This document shows positions 36,680 through 48,303 of a stretch of 64,000 nucleotides of DNA, in pieces (within the stretch, counting starts at the first letter, position 1; each line of letters begins with the position of its first letter). This DNA is from Boswellia sacra (lineage: Eukaryota; Streptophyta; Magnoliopsida; Sapindales; Burseraceae), in NCBI GenBank assembly GCA_013180625.2, contig SNVD02009970.1, positions 310,001-374,000 on the forward strand. The letters are read 5' to 3'. Position numbers and translations under genes: made by a program. The notes below the pieces were generated by a model. The model searched no databases. It had not been told where the DNA came from and saw only the letters and a list, made by a program, of their open reading frames with translations.

Positions 36680-37111
36680 TAATGTTATATTTACAACATT
36701 CATATAACATAAATTTTATAACATAACATGATAGCTTGAATGATAAAATTTTATTAAAGATGTAATTTTCTTCATTCATTTTTGTTTTTTTCTTCTGCAG
36801 TAAAATTTGATCATATAAACAATTGCGTTATATTATAAAATATATACTATATAAATATTATAACTCTAATATTACTCTTTTTTAAATGCATCTTTTAAGT
36901 TGCATCATATTCTTTGGAGACTCAGGTCCTCCAATGACGAGAAGTTCGCTTTATTCAGCTTATTTCCAAGTTCGTTAGTTCGTCAATTGGGCTTGCCAAA
37001 TGGCCCGCCTATGTCAACAGCCTACTAGACTAATTTTAATGGAAGCCCATTTATGATGACTACCTACAAGAAGAACCAGTTCAACAGTGGCAACAACAAG
37101 AAGCCGGAGAC
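36680..37111. other. Spacer and promoter of the DHQS-II-like gene
   Basis: The first part is AT-rich and the sequence becomes more mixed from about 36900. There is an upstream ATG pair at 37053-37058 in a different frame from the preferred start at 37112. No other gene was seen. Confidence 0.5.
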
Positions 37112-40100
37112 ATGGTTCTGCTGTCTTCTTCGGTTGGAATCTCCAAACGCCTTCCCTGCTCTACTTTCAAAACAGGTTCTTTCAATTCATAAATGCGTTT
37201 ATGTACATATCTACTCATACCCCTTTGCACAGTTTCCTTATCAACATGCACTGCTAACCCTTTCTAATGGTGATGCAGATAAGTGGAACATTTGCAGTAG
37301 ACTGAATTCTTGGAACATTTGCTCAAACAAAGTTAAAAAGATCAGTTTTTGCGTTACAATGTGTTCAAATTCCTCTGTATTTGCGAGCAAAAATGAGAAA
37401 TCAAAGAGGGTATGGATATGGACAGAGAGCAAGCAAGTCATGACTGCTGCTGTTGAGAGAGGATGGAACACTTTCGTTTTCTCGTCTCAGAATCAACAAC
37501 TTGCCAATGATTGGTCAAGTAATATCTTCTTTTTTTCAGAATTCCCACCTCTGAATTGGTGTTTATGACTCAATTAGCTTAAGTTTCTTTAAATTTTCTA
37601 TTTTTGGAACTTTGTTGTTGAACGTGCAGCAATTGCGTTGATAGATCCTCTGTTTGTTAAGGAAGGGAAGGTTTTTGATAACGTGGACAGAAGGGTTGCA
37701 ACCATTTTTGAGGTTTCGACGCCACAAGAATTGCAAAAACTTCAACCGGCAGATGAGCAGGCTGAAAATGTTGTAATTGATTTGCTGGATTGGCTGGTAT
37801 GCGAATTATCTTGTTTGTTTAATATCTGATGAAAGAATCTTGACTGTTAGAATTGGTGACTTTAGATTTGGCCGTAGTATTTCTTCTGTAGCCCTTGTCT
37901 TGGTACATAAGCATTTCCTTTCCAAGTGGCGCCTGGAAGTTGTTGTGGTCTTGTTTACATTTTTGATTTTATTTAGTCTATTTGGCATTTTGCACATTGA
38001 GGTTTAATCCATAGATTTTTTGATTGGTAACAATTCATTTTCGTATGTTTTATCATGGCAACTGCTGGAGTTCGACTGCTTTTGCTTCTTCATTAGTCAT
38101 TTGTTTATAAAATATGAAAAGATAATTATAGCTTTACTTCTGGAAATATATGATAGACTTCCTTTAAGAGTTCATAGACACTGCTCTTTCACGCCATGTT
38201 TTTTTATTTCTTAGGTGATACCTGCTGAGAATATTGTTGCAGCATTTCAAGGCAGTCAAAAAACAGTGTTCGCCGTTTCAAAGACACCCTCTGAAGCTCA
38301 AATTTTTCTTGAGGTATCTCTTTATATTCTATATTGCAAATGACAAAATTAAATTTGTGCTTTGAAAACTAAGACTCTTAGTAGAGTCCATCTCACTTCA
38401 AACTTATAATGAATCTTTCGCGTATTTAGGCCTTAGAGCAAGGTCTGGGTGGAGTTGTTTTAAAAGTTGAGGATGTCAAAGCTGTTCTTGAGCTAAAGGT
38501 AATTTGTTCCTGGGCTAGGCTTCTCAATCAGTGAGGCATGGCTCCTTATCTTTGACAAAATTATCAGGAATATTTTGACAAGAGGAATGAAGTAAACAGT
38601 CTCTTGAGCTTGACCAAAGCCACCATTACTCGAGTTGATGTTGCTGGAATGGGTGATAGAGTTTGTGTGGATCTCTGTAGCCTTATGAGACCTGGTGAAG
38701 GGCTTCTAGTATGCTTCTAGCACTCTTCTGTTATTTTGTGGATCTTGTGTTTGTCCTAAGCTGATCTTGTTTGATGCTCTGTTCTTATTTTTGGATACTT
38801 GTTTATAGGTTGGATCCTTTGCTAGGGGACTATTCCTTGTTCACTCAGAATGCTTGGAGTCAAATTACATTGCCAGCAGGCCTTTCCGAGTCAATGCAGT
38901 GAGTGTTGGCTTTGAATTTCTACAGATGATATAATGATAACTCTTAGTCAAATAATTTTAGTGGGTGACATGGATTGACTTATGCCACATAGCCAAAGTT
39001 TTGGTGATTGAGGTATGTAACCAAAGCTATGATGGGGCAAATCATGGCCATTGTAACAGGTGATTCATGCTGCATGTAACCAATGTAATTCATTGTAATT
39101 ATTGTGATGGGGACAACTCCTCATTCACTCTTTCCTTCATATAATCATCAAAGAACTTCTGTTAGGAAAGAATTTATTTTCCGTAAGGAGGAATGATGTT
39201 AATATTTTCCATAAGCCATTTCTTTGTTTATTATTCTGTGTTTTTCTTATCCAACCTTCGGTTTTGGCAATTTGCAGGGACCAGTCCATGCCTATGTGCT
39301 TGTTCCAGGAGGAAAAACTTGCTACCTTTCAGAGTTAAAATCAGGCAAAGAGGTGATTATTGTTGATCAGAAAGGCCAGCAGCGAACAGCAATTGTTGGT
39401 CGAGTGAAGATAGAATCTAGACCTCTTATACTTGTAGAGGCAAAGGTATAGTTGCTAAATGAGATACAGTTTTTATCTAAAGATATATAAGTTCATTGAT
39501 GTTTAACATTGTGCATGAATAAATAACTAAGCTGCTACTTTAAATAATATTGGTAAACTGAAAAATTTGTGACGAGTGCAACCAAATCTCTGTCAGGCAC
39601 ATTTGGGTAAATTTTTTATGCACAACTGCATGCTACAAGTAATGAGCTTCCTCTTCCTATTTCTTTCATAGATATATGATTTCCTCTGTGCACTCAACTG
39701 GAATTCCTTCCATGATATTTTATTACTTTTGAATTATATGAATGCTTCATTTTACTGAGTAGTTTTTAAATATATTTAAAAGTATCACCGAATCTTCACT
39801 TGCTGCAGATAGATGATTCAGATACAGATAATCAAGTTCTTTACGGCATAATTCTCCAGAATGCAGAAACAGTTGCCTTGATCACTCCCTCCCAAGGTCT
39901 CATTCTGACTTTCATTTTGGGTTTCTGAAAGTTCTGGTTTTATCAATTTTCCTTGCAGATTTTAAACTTGCCCACCTATCTCCTGCAGGAAATGGGGGGC
40001 AGAAAACAGCTATACCTGTGACCTCACTGAAGGTGGGTGATGAAGTTCTGCTGAGAGTGCTAGGTGGGGCCCGACATACAGGAATAGAGATTCAAGAATT

Positions 40101-40116
40101 CATTGTGGAGAATTGA
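37112..40116 (+). CDS. 3-dehydroquinate synthase II (archaeal AroB'-type) homologue, plastid-targeted
   Basis: The family is the archaeal DHQS-II, which makes 3-dehydroquinate from an amino-dideoxy-heptulosonate; the role of plant members is not established, as plants also have the classical AroB route. Ten exons: 37112-37175, 37279-37518, 37630-37796, 38215-38313, 38430-38498, 38568-38708, 38809-38898, 39278-39445, 39809-39896 and 39989-40116. They give 417 residues. Residues 1-60 are Ser/Lys/Arg-rich like a plastid transit peptide ([15 protein letters not shown]). The mature part starts at [11 protein letters not shown] and shows [60 protein letters not shown] and [14 protein letters not shown], the family's conserved blocks. 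An ATG at 37053 opens a different frame that becomes coding only if intron 1 is retained. Confidence 0.92.
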
Positions 40117-40432
40117 ATATGCAAGATGACAAGAGTCCAATTGGAAAATCCGTCCATGGCTGCTGCAGCTTCCTGCTGAAAGCTTTGCATCTGTATCCAA
40201 AGGAGAAACAGATGAATTTACCATGCAATATAAGATGCTTCTCCATACTAAGTCAGTATACTTAAGTTATCTCATTTTTCTCTAATCAATTACAAATATC
40301 AACAACGGTTGCTAAATGCAGTCAGGTCACTTGTTCAACCGGGCATCATCGTTCTGCTATTCATGGCTAAAAGGCATAGTTATTCATTGGGTTAGTTTTT
40401 GACATTTAATAGAGAATTGCATTACTAGTGAC

Positions 40433-41146
40433 TAGGGGTGGCAATTCGTGTTTGCGGGTCGTGTCGAACTGTGACACGATAAAGATTGACACGACACGAA
40501 CACGACCCGTTTATTATTCGTGTCACTAAGACTCAACACGAACACGACACGATTATGAAATGGGTAACACGACATGACATGCTAACACGAATAATAAACG
40601 GGTCGTGCTCGTGTTAGACACGAACACTACCCGTCTAACACGATTATGACACGTTACAAAATTAGGTTTCTGATTTTTGTTAAATGACAAAAATATCATA
40701 AGTTTTAAAATTTATTAGGTTTTAAAATTCTATTTTTGTTTTAAAATTTGGAGACATGTATAGACTAAAATGTCTAAAACTATAATATTAAGTTTGGTCT
40801 TTTTAAATTTAATATTATTTTGTAATCGTGTCAGTATTTGTATTAATTGTGTTATTGTGTCAATATTCGTGTCAATCGTGTTATCGTGTCAATTATGTTA
40901 TTGTGTCAATCGTGTATAATATGCATTCGTGTTACTCGTGTAATAAACGTCTTCGTATCATAATCATGTCGTGTCATAATCGTGTTCGCGTGTTGAAGAC
41001 TCTCAACCCGAACACGACACGATTATTAAACGGGTTGACATCTCCGATACGAACATGACACGAACACGAATATGTCAAAATTTAAACTCGCTTAAACCTA
41101 TGTCGTGTCAAATCGTGTTCGCGTGTGTCAAAAATTGTCACCCCTA
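40433..41146. mobile_element. hAT-like non-autonomous element with exact 8-bp target duplication
   Basis: The ends are TAGGGGTGGCAA (left) and the reverse complement TAGGGGTGACAA (right), matching at 11 of 12 bases. They are flanked on both sides by CTAGTGAC (40425-40432 and 41147-41154), a perfect 8-bp duplication typical of hAT insertion. The interior is built of dozens of CGTGT/ACACG words, such as ACACGAACACGACCCG on the left half and CGTGTCAATCGTGTTATCG on the right half, so much of the element can fold on itself. It has no coding capacity. The exact duplication suggests a fairly recent insertion. Confidence 0.88.
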
Positions 41147-41984
41147 CTAGTGACCATAAGACATTACTAATATCATAGTTATCCTTGTTCGTAATCCATG
41201 TCATTGCATGAAGTTTTTTTAGGATAAGATAACATAAAAGTTCACATCATTACCATGGCTTGAATTTCATGGCGTTGATATTAAATTCATGTCATGAACA
41301 TGCAATTATTTCAATTATACCAATCACGAGCCACCACCAAGTAATTTATGTCACTGATTTGAATTTTGCTGTGATGATTAAAAAGTTAATGAGGACTTCG
41401 ATGGTCATGCACTTAACTAATAGTTTTGATACTTATTGTTTTCCTTGGATAATATATTGAAGAATGAATGGACCTTGTTCCTTTTATGGTTTTATTTGAA
41501 ACATGATATCAATATTTCGTGAAATGTATTTTAAAATTGAGTTTGAATAACCATGTCGCGTGATGTTTCATTGAAATTCAATGTTACTGAGTTGTACGTA
41601 AAAACAACTTAATTGGGTATATTTGTCTGACCTTGGAGTCTTAACTATTGAAATTTCTTTGGAAATTCAATGAAACAAACTCTTAAGTGAATATTTCTGA
41701 CCAAAAGTCTGAAGACCAATGAGTTGATATTTTGACAACGTTTACCGCGTTTTATTTAAACTGAGCACTAAAATTCTAATGATTGACTATTCGTCCGTGT
41801 ACAAGCATCGATCATTGACCATTCTTATTTTGTAATTATGTCAGAGAAGTCAATGAGATGCTTTCGTCATGGACGTAAAGGTCAAATAATTTTGTCAGAG
41901 AAGTCAATGAAATGCTCTCATCATGTGTCACATGCGCCTCTGATAGGTCAAGAAAGCCTTAAAATCGGGCATCCAAGTTAATCA

Positions 41985-42125
41985 CTCTCTTCCCTGGATG
42001 ATGACAGCCTTGATGGACCAAGCCCTTCAACTACAGGAACATCACCAACTTGAGTTCTCTGTCCCTTCTTTTCCCACTAAACTTGGTGGTCCGCTACCAC
42101 AAGAAATTGTGAATCTAAAGAATCA
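41985..42125 (+). pseudogene. LRR receptor-kinase fragment, unit A
   Basis: Translated pieces read like plant-type LRRs: an SLDGPSPSTT block and PLPQEIVNLKN, broken by frame changes. It lies in unit A of the direct duplication. Confidence 0.6.
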
Positions 42126-42599
42126 GGCTAATTCCTTCGACATTTGTTCCTTCGACATTTGTTTGACTGACTTAGATATCATGCTAAGTTTACCACGTTT
42201 TTAAAAGTTTAGGCTTATAGATATGAACTTAACCTAAGTATATAATCTCTAATAATAACGACTAACAATTGATAGTAAAATGTATCAAATAAATTTCCTC
42301 ATTCCATTCCATGAAGGTTTCCACCAAAAATTGAAAAAAAAAAAAAATCAGCAGCTACATTATATACATCCCAACCTATATAGGATGTTAATTGAACGGA
42401 GCATTAAAATTCCAATGATTGACTATTCGTCCGTGTACAAGCATCGATCATTGACCGATCTTATTTTATAATTATCTCAGAGAAGCAACCAAATGCATTA
42501 TTTTTCTATGTTACAACATCAGTCAATGAAATGCTCTCATCATGGAAGTAAAAGTCTGAGTCGGATAGGGCAAGAAAGCCTGAAAATGGTGTATCCAAG

Positions 42600-42740
42600 T
42601 TGATCACTCTGTTCCCTGATGATAACAGCTTCGATGGACCAATCCCTTCAACTACAGGTAATATCACAAACTTGAATTCTCTGTCCATTTTTTTTTTTGT
42701 TTGTCCGCTACCACAAGAAATTGTGAATCTAAAGAACCCG
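42600..42740 (+). pseudogene. LRR receptor-kinase fragment, unit B
   Basis: One frame gives DNSFDGPIPSTTGNITNLN, a clear plant LRR, followed after a T-run by the remains of LPQEIVNLKN. No start, signal peptide or kinase is attached. It is homologous to the fragment in unit A. Confidence 0.7.
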
Positions 42741-42936
42741 CACGTTCTGATTATAGGTTGATAACAGTTTGGTTGGGTTAATAACATGTTTGACGGTCTT
42801 ACGAGTGGCTAAATAACACTTTTTAATTAATTTTTTAAGTGACATGGGGGGATTCGAAGGGCTAGGGGGGGGGGTTTTAACTGACATGAAGGGGATTCAA
42901 AGGGCTAAAAAAACACTTTTTAATTGATTTTTTAAA

Positions 42937-42993
42937 GTGATACGAAAGGGATTTGAACCTACAATATGGGGTTATGACGGCTCCAATACCATG
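42937..42993 (-). mobile_element. tRNA-like (SINE-type) promoter remnant
   Basis: On the minus strand a TGGTATTGGAGCC A-box-like motif (about 42979-42991) is followed after about 20 bases by an AGGTTCAAATCC B-box-like motif (42949-42960). This is the A/B-box pair of tRNA-derived repeats. Short CACTTTTTAATT and GGGATTCGAAGGGCTA pieces are repeated twice just upstream (42817-42930). Confidence 0.35.
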
Positions 42994-43320
42994 TTAAGTT
43001 TTACTACTTTTTTAAAAGCTCAAACTTGTAGATGTAAGTTTAACTTGAGTATATATTCTCTAGTAATAATTACTCACAATCAACATATATATAATAAATT
43101 TTCTCATTCCATGAATGTTTCCACCAAAAAAAAAAAAAAAATCAGCAGCTACAATATATACATATCCCAACCTATTTATACATACACCCGCATATTCTTT
43201 ATATTCTTGTGGCTTATCCACCATAGTTCATCTATAAAAACAACATATTATGGTAACTTCCAGCGACTCACTTCAAAATAATTTCACCTTGGTCACATGA
43301 CTTTTATTAAATTTTATGAC

Positions 43321-46298
43321 CTATTTCTGGTTTAGCTGGTATATTTCTTGATTTACAAGCTGCCCAACAGAAATTGCCTCAAAACAATGAGGTAAAGCGG
43401 ACCTGTGAGCACGAAGCTCCTGAGATATACGTTGCATTGTGGGCCGAGATTGTGGCTTTGTATGTAGGCACGCTAGTGCTAATGTTGCTGCAAGAACCAC
43501 ATTTCGAGCAACAAGACACTGGCTGATCGGAGGCAAGAGACGGGGATCTAATATCTCTATCAGCTTCATATGTTGCACCACCGACGAAGACCACGATGAT
43601 AACAGTGCAAGGAGTTCTCCCGGATGCTTTCCCATAATTATTTCTAGCACCACTACTCCAAAGCTATAGACATCACTTTTTTCAGTTGCTGTCATGGTGT
43701 AGGCCAGTTCTAAATTAAAGAAGAAATATGAAAGAGAATTGTGTTAGAATTTTGAAATTAAGGAAATTTCAATTGTTTCTTGTATGTATATACTAAACGT
43801 TCACCTGGGGCGATATATCCATAAGTGCCAGCGAGAACGGTTTGATTCGATGAATCAGGATCAAGAACTCTAGCTGTGCCAAAGTCAGATACAAAAGCCT
43901 CTAATTCTGAGTTTAACAGAATGTTGTTACTTGATATGTCTCGATGAACAATTACTCGGGTACAATCATGATGCAAGTAACATAAACCGTGCGCAATGTC
44001 TTTGATGATGCTCACCCTTTTGGCCCAATCCAGTTCTATAGCCTCAACATCATGTCTTAGCACACAAAATAAGCTTCCTTTTTCCATGTATTCATAAATC
44101 AAAAACATTCGCTGGTTGTGTAAACAGTACCCATGAAGCTTCACCACGTTCTTATGCCTTATTCTTGTCAACAGTTCCACTTCATTTCTGAAACTTTTAA
44201 CAAAAGCTGGCTCCCTTGCTTCTGAACAGTGAAGCTTCTTCAAAGCTACAACTTTTCCACTCGGCAGTTGTGCTTTGTAAACGCTACCATAGCCGCCAGT
44301 TCCAATGCAGTACTTGATGTCAAAGTCCTCTGTCGCTGCAATCATGTCTTTGTATGCTATACTCCCGTCATAGTTCCACACTGAGAAAATGTCCCCATTC
44401 TTTTCTGTTTCAGGCTTAGTAGTCTTCCCCTTAAGTAGACAGAGGGCTATGTAGCCAAGAATCAAGAGTGTGAAGAAAATAGTGATCGGGAGAAATATCT
44501 TGACATATTTTATAAAATTGTTGCTTGTTGGAGATGAAAAACAAGGAAGGAACTCTGTAAAGTCACGACATAAATTCTTATTTCCAACAAATGCATCAGT
44601 TGAGAAATTATACCACATTTCATCTTCAATTTTTCCAGTCAAAGAATTGTATGACAAGTTAATATAACGTAAAGAGGAAAGAGAATGAGGAATAGTTCCT
44701 GAAAGATTGTTGTAGCTGAGATCCAAAAGCAGTAAGTACTTAAATTTCCCAAATTGGAAAGGAATCTCTCCACTGATTAAATTGTGACTAAAATCCATCC
44801 TGTATAACTTAGAGAGGTTGCTCACTTGTGGGGGAATGCTTCCATTGAGATTGTTGTTGTTTAATAACAAGAACTCTAGAGTAGAGCAATTTTCCAGACC
44901 ACTTGGTATAGGCCCGCTTAAATTATTTTCGTAGAGTTCGAGAATGTATAATTTTGACAGCAATCCAATTTTGGGTGGTATTGGGCCGTAAAGGTGATTT
45001 GATCGAAGACTAAGAAACTTCAGTTCTGTTAATTTGTTAATCTCCTGAGGTATGCTACCATAAAACTCATTGTCAGAGAGCCTCAACCAAGTCAAAGATC
45101 TCAAATTCCCAATTTCTCGAGGAATGGATCCTGTTATTCCGTTTGAATGGAGGGACAGATATCTCAAACTTTCTAGATTACAGACAGACAAAGGGATTGA
45201 ACCACTCAGGTTGTTCTCTGCAAGAACCAGTTCAACTAGATTCTTCAGATTTCCTAATTCTGAAGGGATGGAACCATTGAGTTGATTGGAATCAAGATCC
45301 AGAACTTTCAAGTTTTTCAATTGACCCAAAGCTGGAGGGATTGGACCAATAAGCTGGTTACTGGTGGCTCTGAGATAGATCAGATTCTTTATATTTTGAA
45401 TTTCTACAGGAATGAAGCCACCGATTTTGTTAAATTCAATGTTCAGATTTGTTAGATTGGTTAATTGACCCAAAGAGGAAGGTATAGGACCATCAAGCTT
45501 GTTACTAAACAGCTTCAGAGTTACCAAGTTCTTCAAGTTCCCTATTTCTTCCGGAATGGACCCATTTATTTGGTTCCCACTTAGGGACAGAAATTTCAAT
45601 TTGGTTAAATAACACAAAGCAGAAGGGATTGGACCTGTAAGCCAGTTATTATCCAGGTCTAAACTCACCAGATGCTTCAGGTTTCCTATATCGACAGGTA
45701 TGTCACCCTTGATTCGATTTGAATACAGAAACAGATGTGTAAGTTTAGTTAAAAGTCCAAAAGTAGGAGGGATTAGGCCAATGAGTTTGTTATTACCCAA
45801 GTTCAAGAGAACAAGATTCCTGAGATTCCTCAACTCTGGTAGGATACTACCATTTATTCTGTTGTTAGAAATATCAAGTTCCTCTAATTGGGTAAGATTT
45901 GCAAGCCACTGCGGTAGCTCACCTGTTAGATCATTTGAGGACAGGTTAAGGTACCTGAGTTTCGGAAGAAGACCAATTCGGTCTGGGATTCTCCCACCGA
46001 GTTTGTTACCGCTAATATCTAGATGGACAAGATTTGGGAAGGCAGAAAAGTTGATTGTAAACTTGTAAGTTACCTCTTGATGGTACCAGTACGGTAAGGA
46101 AATGGCTGTTACGCTTCCAGCCATGTTGCAAGATATTCCAGGCCAGTTGCAGTGACTTGACGTGTTGTTTGTATAATTACTCCACCATCCACTCTCAAGC
46201 AAAGCATTTGCTTCTAACTCTTCAGAAGCAGAAGCATAAGCAAATGCAAAGGTAGCCCAGATTACTGCCGCTCTGAATGCTGATAAGCTAGGTGCCAT
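43321..46298 (-). CDS. LRR receptor-like kinase, MIK2/At1g35710-like, full length
   Basis: This is a plasma-membrane receptor kinase of the MIK2-like group; in Arabidopsis MIK2 senses SCOOP peptides, but the ligand here is unknown. Two exons (46298-43805 and 43709-43321) give 960 residues. In order: signal peptide (residues 1-24); an N-terminal cap with the Cys pair in [10 protein letters not shown]; twenty plant-type LRRs of 24 residues, from [14 protein letters not shown] to [11 protein letters not shown]; a membrane segment ([22 protein letters not shown]); then the kinase. The kinase has the [11 protein letters not shown] loop, catalytic Lys687, [11 protein letters not shown] with Asp787, and DFG with Asp805, so it is an active RD-type kinase by sequence. 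The phase-1 intron falls in GYIAP-ELAYT, a position shared by all the kinases of this cluster. No lesion was seen. Confidence 0.95.
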
Positions 46299-48303
46299 GT
46301 TTAGGTGTGACTGATGTCTCCAATTGCGGCAAGTTTTGTAAAAGCTTTACAATGAACTAAATAGACGTGCACAATCAGGAGTCTAAAGAGAGCAAATTTG
46401 TTGTTGACAAGACAAAAGAAGACAGCGTTTCACCGGTAATTCTACGGTACAGCCGTTGCACTATAGCAGATGGTCCAGATCGCACCATATAGGCGTCTCA
46501 CACTGATGTGATACCTATATGGCGCCTCCTGATTGTATCCACCGTAATGCAGCGGATGTACCACATATTTGCTCGCGTTTCATTTGAACCATTAAATTCT
46601 AATAAATTAATAAGGTTGCTGCGTAGGCATTTTCTAAGTAATTAAAAACTTCCCTCCCTCCCGCCCACGTTTTTGCTTGGATGCTTTGACTTTGACCACA
46701 TGAAAGCCACCTTACCATATCATGCTCCGTCTTCACGCTTTTCGAGTTTTAGTACCAAAAAAAAAAAAAAAACTGACTAATGATTTTTGGGTTCTAACTA
46801 TCACGTGATAAATTATAATGAAAAAAAGTTTATGCTTAGCTAAATATATATATATTTACAAATTGAGCCATTTTAATTTATCATAGAAATTAACAGTTTT
46901 ATAAATTGGATATACGTTACTGAAATTAAAGTTTATGAGTTCATGGAAACTAATCACTGAGCGCGCGGCAAATGAGAGTAGTAGTGAGTCACCAGCAGGC
47001 ACTAAAAAATATTATGAGTTGAAGAATGATCGTTTATGTGCGGTTTTTTATAGAGATGACAAATGAGAACTTTGTCAAATATATGTGTTTGGAAAGTTTC
47101 CGGCGAGGTGAGAAATTTATCTGTGCTTGTTGTGGTTTTTAAATTGGATCTTTCTCACGATGTTTGTTATTAACTTAAATAATCATCTTCTATTTTATTT
47201 ATAGAGCTTAAAATTTTATATTTATACATTTTCCTGCAAATAATTTAAGTTAATTTAATTGAGAGTCAACCTTTCCTGTTAAACCTAATTTATCTCTCCA
47301 AGGCCCCAACCAAAAACTTTTTTGTCTCTTTATTTATTTATTTCATTACGTATGTATTTTCAAAATTATAGTTAAGTGTATAAAAATAAAATTAAATAAA
47401 AAGGGTGTTGCTTTGGGAGTTTAAAGAAAGCAGGATCATTATGAAGGAAGAAAATATTTATGCCCAACTTAACGTAGCCATAATTTATTGTCAATTTTTG
47501 GTATTTTTCAAATCAACTTTTAGTGTTGAATCTTTGTTATTCATTGATGTTCCTGTTACCTATCATGTATAGCTAAGACACATTTTGAAAATATCCGCTA
47601 GACAATATCAAACAAACTAGCAAGGGTTTTACTTTCTCTTTCGGCAGCTGAAGCACACAGTTGATAAAATTCCTGTTGGAATTTTGCTTAAAAATTAATC
47701 ATTTTAAAAAAAGATTTTCTTTTTACTTTATCTTGAGAGAGCCTTGGGTACAAGATGCGATGCATCCCGTCAATAATTTTTTTACACGTGGTAATTTATT
47801 AATTTCATTTTTTTTCGCCTTCATCTTTTGCCCATCTTCTCCCTTCTTCATATTCAATAATTATACGACTTTCACTTAGTTGAAAAATCCATATTAAATA
47901 TTTGTGCCCGTTAAACTTTCAATTAGCAAATAATCCAAGTTCACAATTATTAGTCATAATTAATGAATAAAATTTCTCTTTACTTCAAATTAAATGATCG
48001 AGTAAAGAATTGGCACAATTATTTCATAATAATAAGAATGAGTGTGTTAAATAATTCCTAATTTTTTTAATAATTTTATTTAAAATAGGTTTTGCTGCAA
48101 AATTTTTTTTGGTAAAATAATCTCAGTTAAAGATAAATTATTCATATATTTTCAGGTTGAGTTGTTAAAAAATAAAAAACAGTTAAAAGGGTAGAAAATT
48201 ACGTAAATCATCTAAATAAATAATCGAAAATTTCCAAACACGCATATCTTCTTCCCCGTTCCTGCGTTTCAGAAACAACAATTTTGGGAGCAGCAGCACC
48301 AAA
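46299..48303. other. Promoter side of the receptor kinase and AT-rich spacer
   Basis: The first 150 bases are the leader and promoter of the minus-strand kinase. A small palindromic element lies at 46443-46565. The rest is AT-rich with A/T runs and no supported gene. Confidence 0.55.
46443..46565. repeat. Small double-palindrome element (MITE-like)
   Basis: The outer arms TACGGTACAGCCGTTGCA (46443-46460) and the reverse complement of 46548-46565 (TGTGGTACATCCGCTGCA) match at most positions. Inside, CGCACCATATAGG (46481-46493) pairs with CCTATATGGCGCC (46514-46526). The whole 123 bases would fold into one long hairpin. It lies about 150 bases upstream of the receptor-kinase ATG. Confidence 0.55.

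Larger units (their letters stand above)
41770..43180. repeat. Direct duplication of a receptor-kinase-derived segment
   Basis: Unit A (about 41770-42385) and unit B (about 42395-43180) share ordered blocks. First is TGACTATTCGTCCGTGTACA with the following CATCGATCATTGACC (41783 and 42419). Next is an LRR-coding stretch with CTTCAACTACAGG (42030 and 42645), then CCGCTACCACAAGAAATTGT (42090 and 42708). Last is a TTTCCACCAAAAA tract with ATCAGCAGCTACA (42318 and 43117). B has gained extra sequence (42780-42960). Confidence 0.8.
41155..43320. other. Duplicated spacer with LRR kinase relics
   Basis: This non-coding spacer contains a direct duplication of about 600 bases (units near 41770-42385 and 42395-43180), each with a scrap of LRR-encoding DNA, plus a tRNA-like segment at 42937-42993. 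Nothing seen in 41160-41700. Confidence 0.55.

Noticed and set aside
42937..43281. Plus-strand open frame starting near the tRNA-like segment
   Set aside because: Low-complexity Lys and Ile runs from A-rich tracts. The segment is part of the duplicated spacer.
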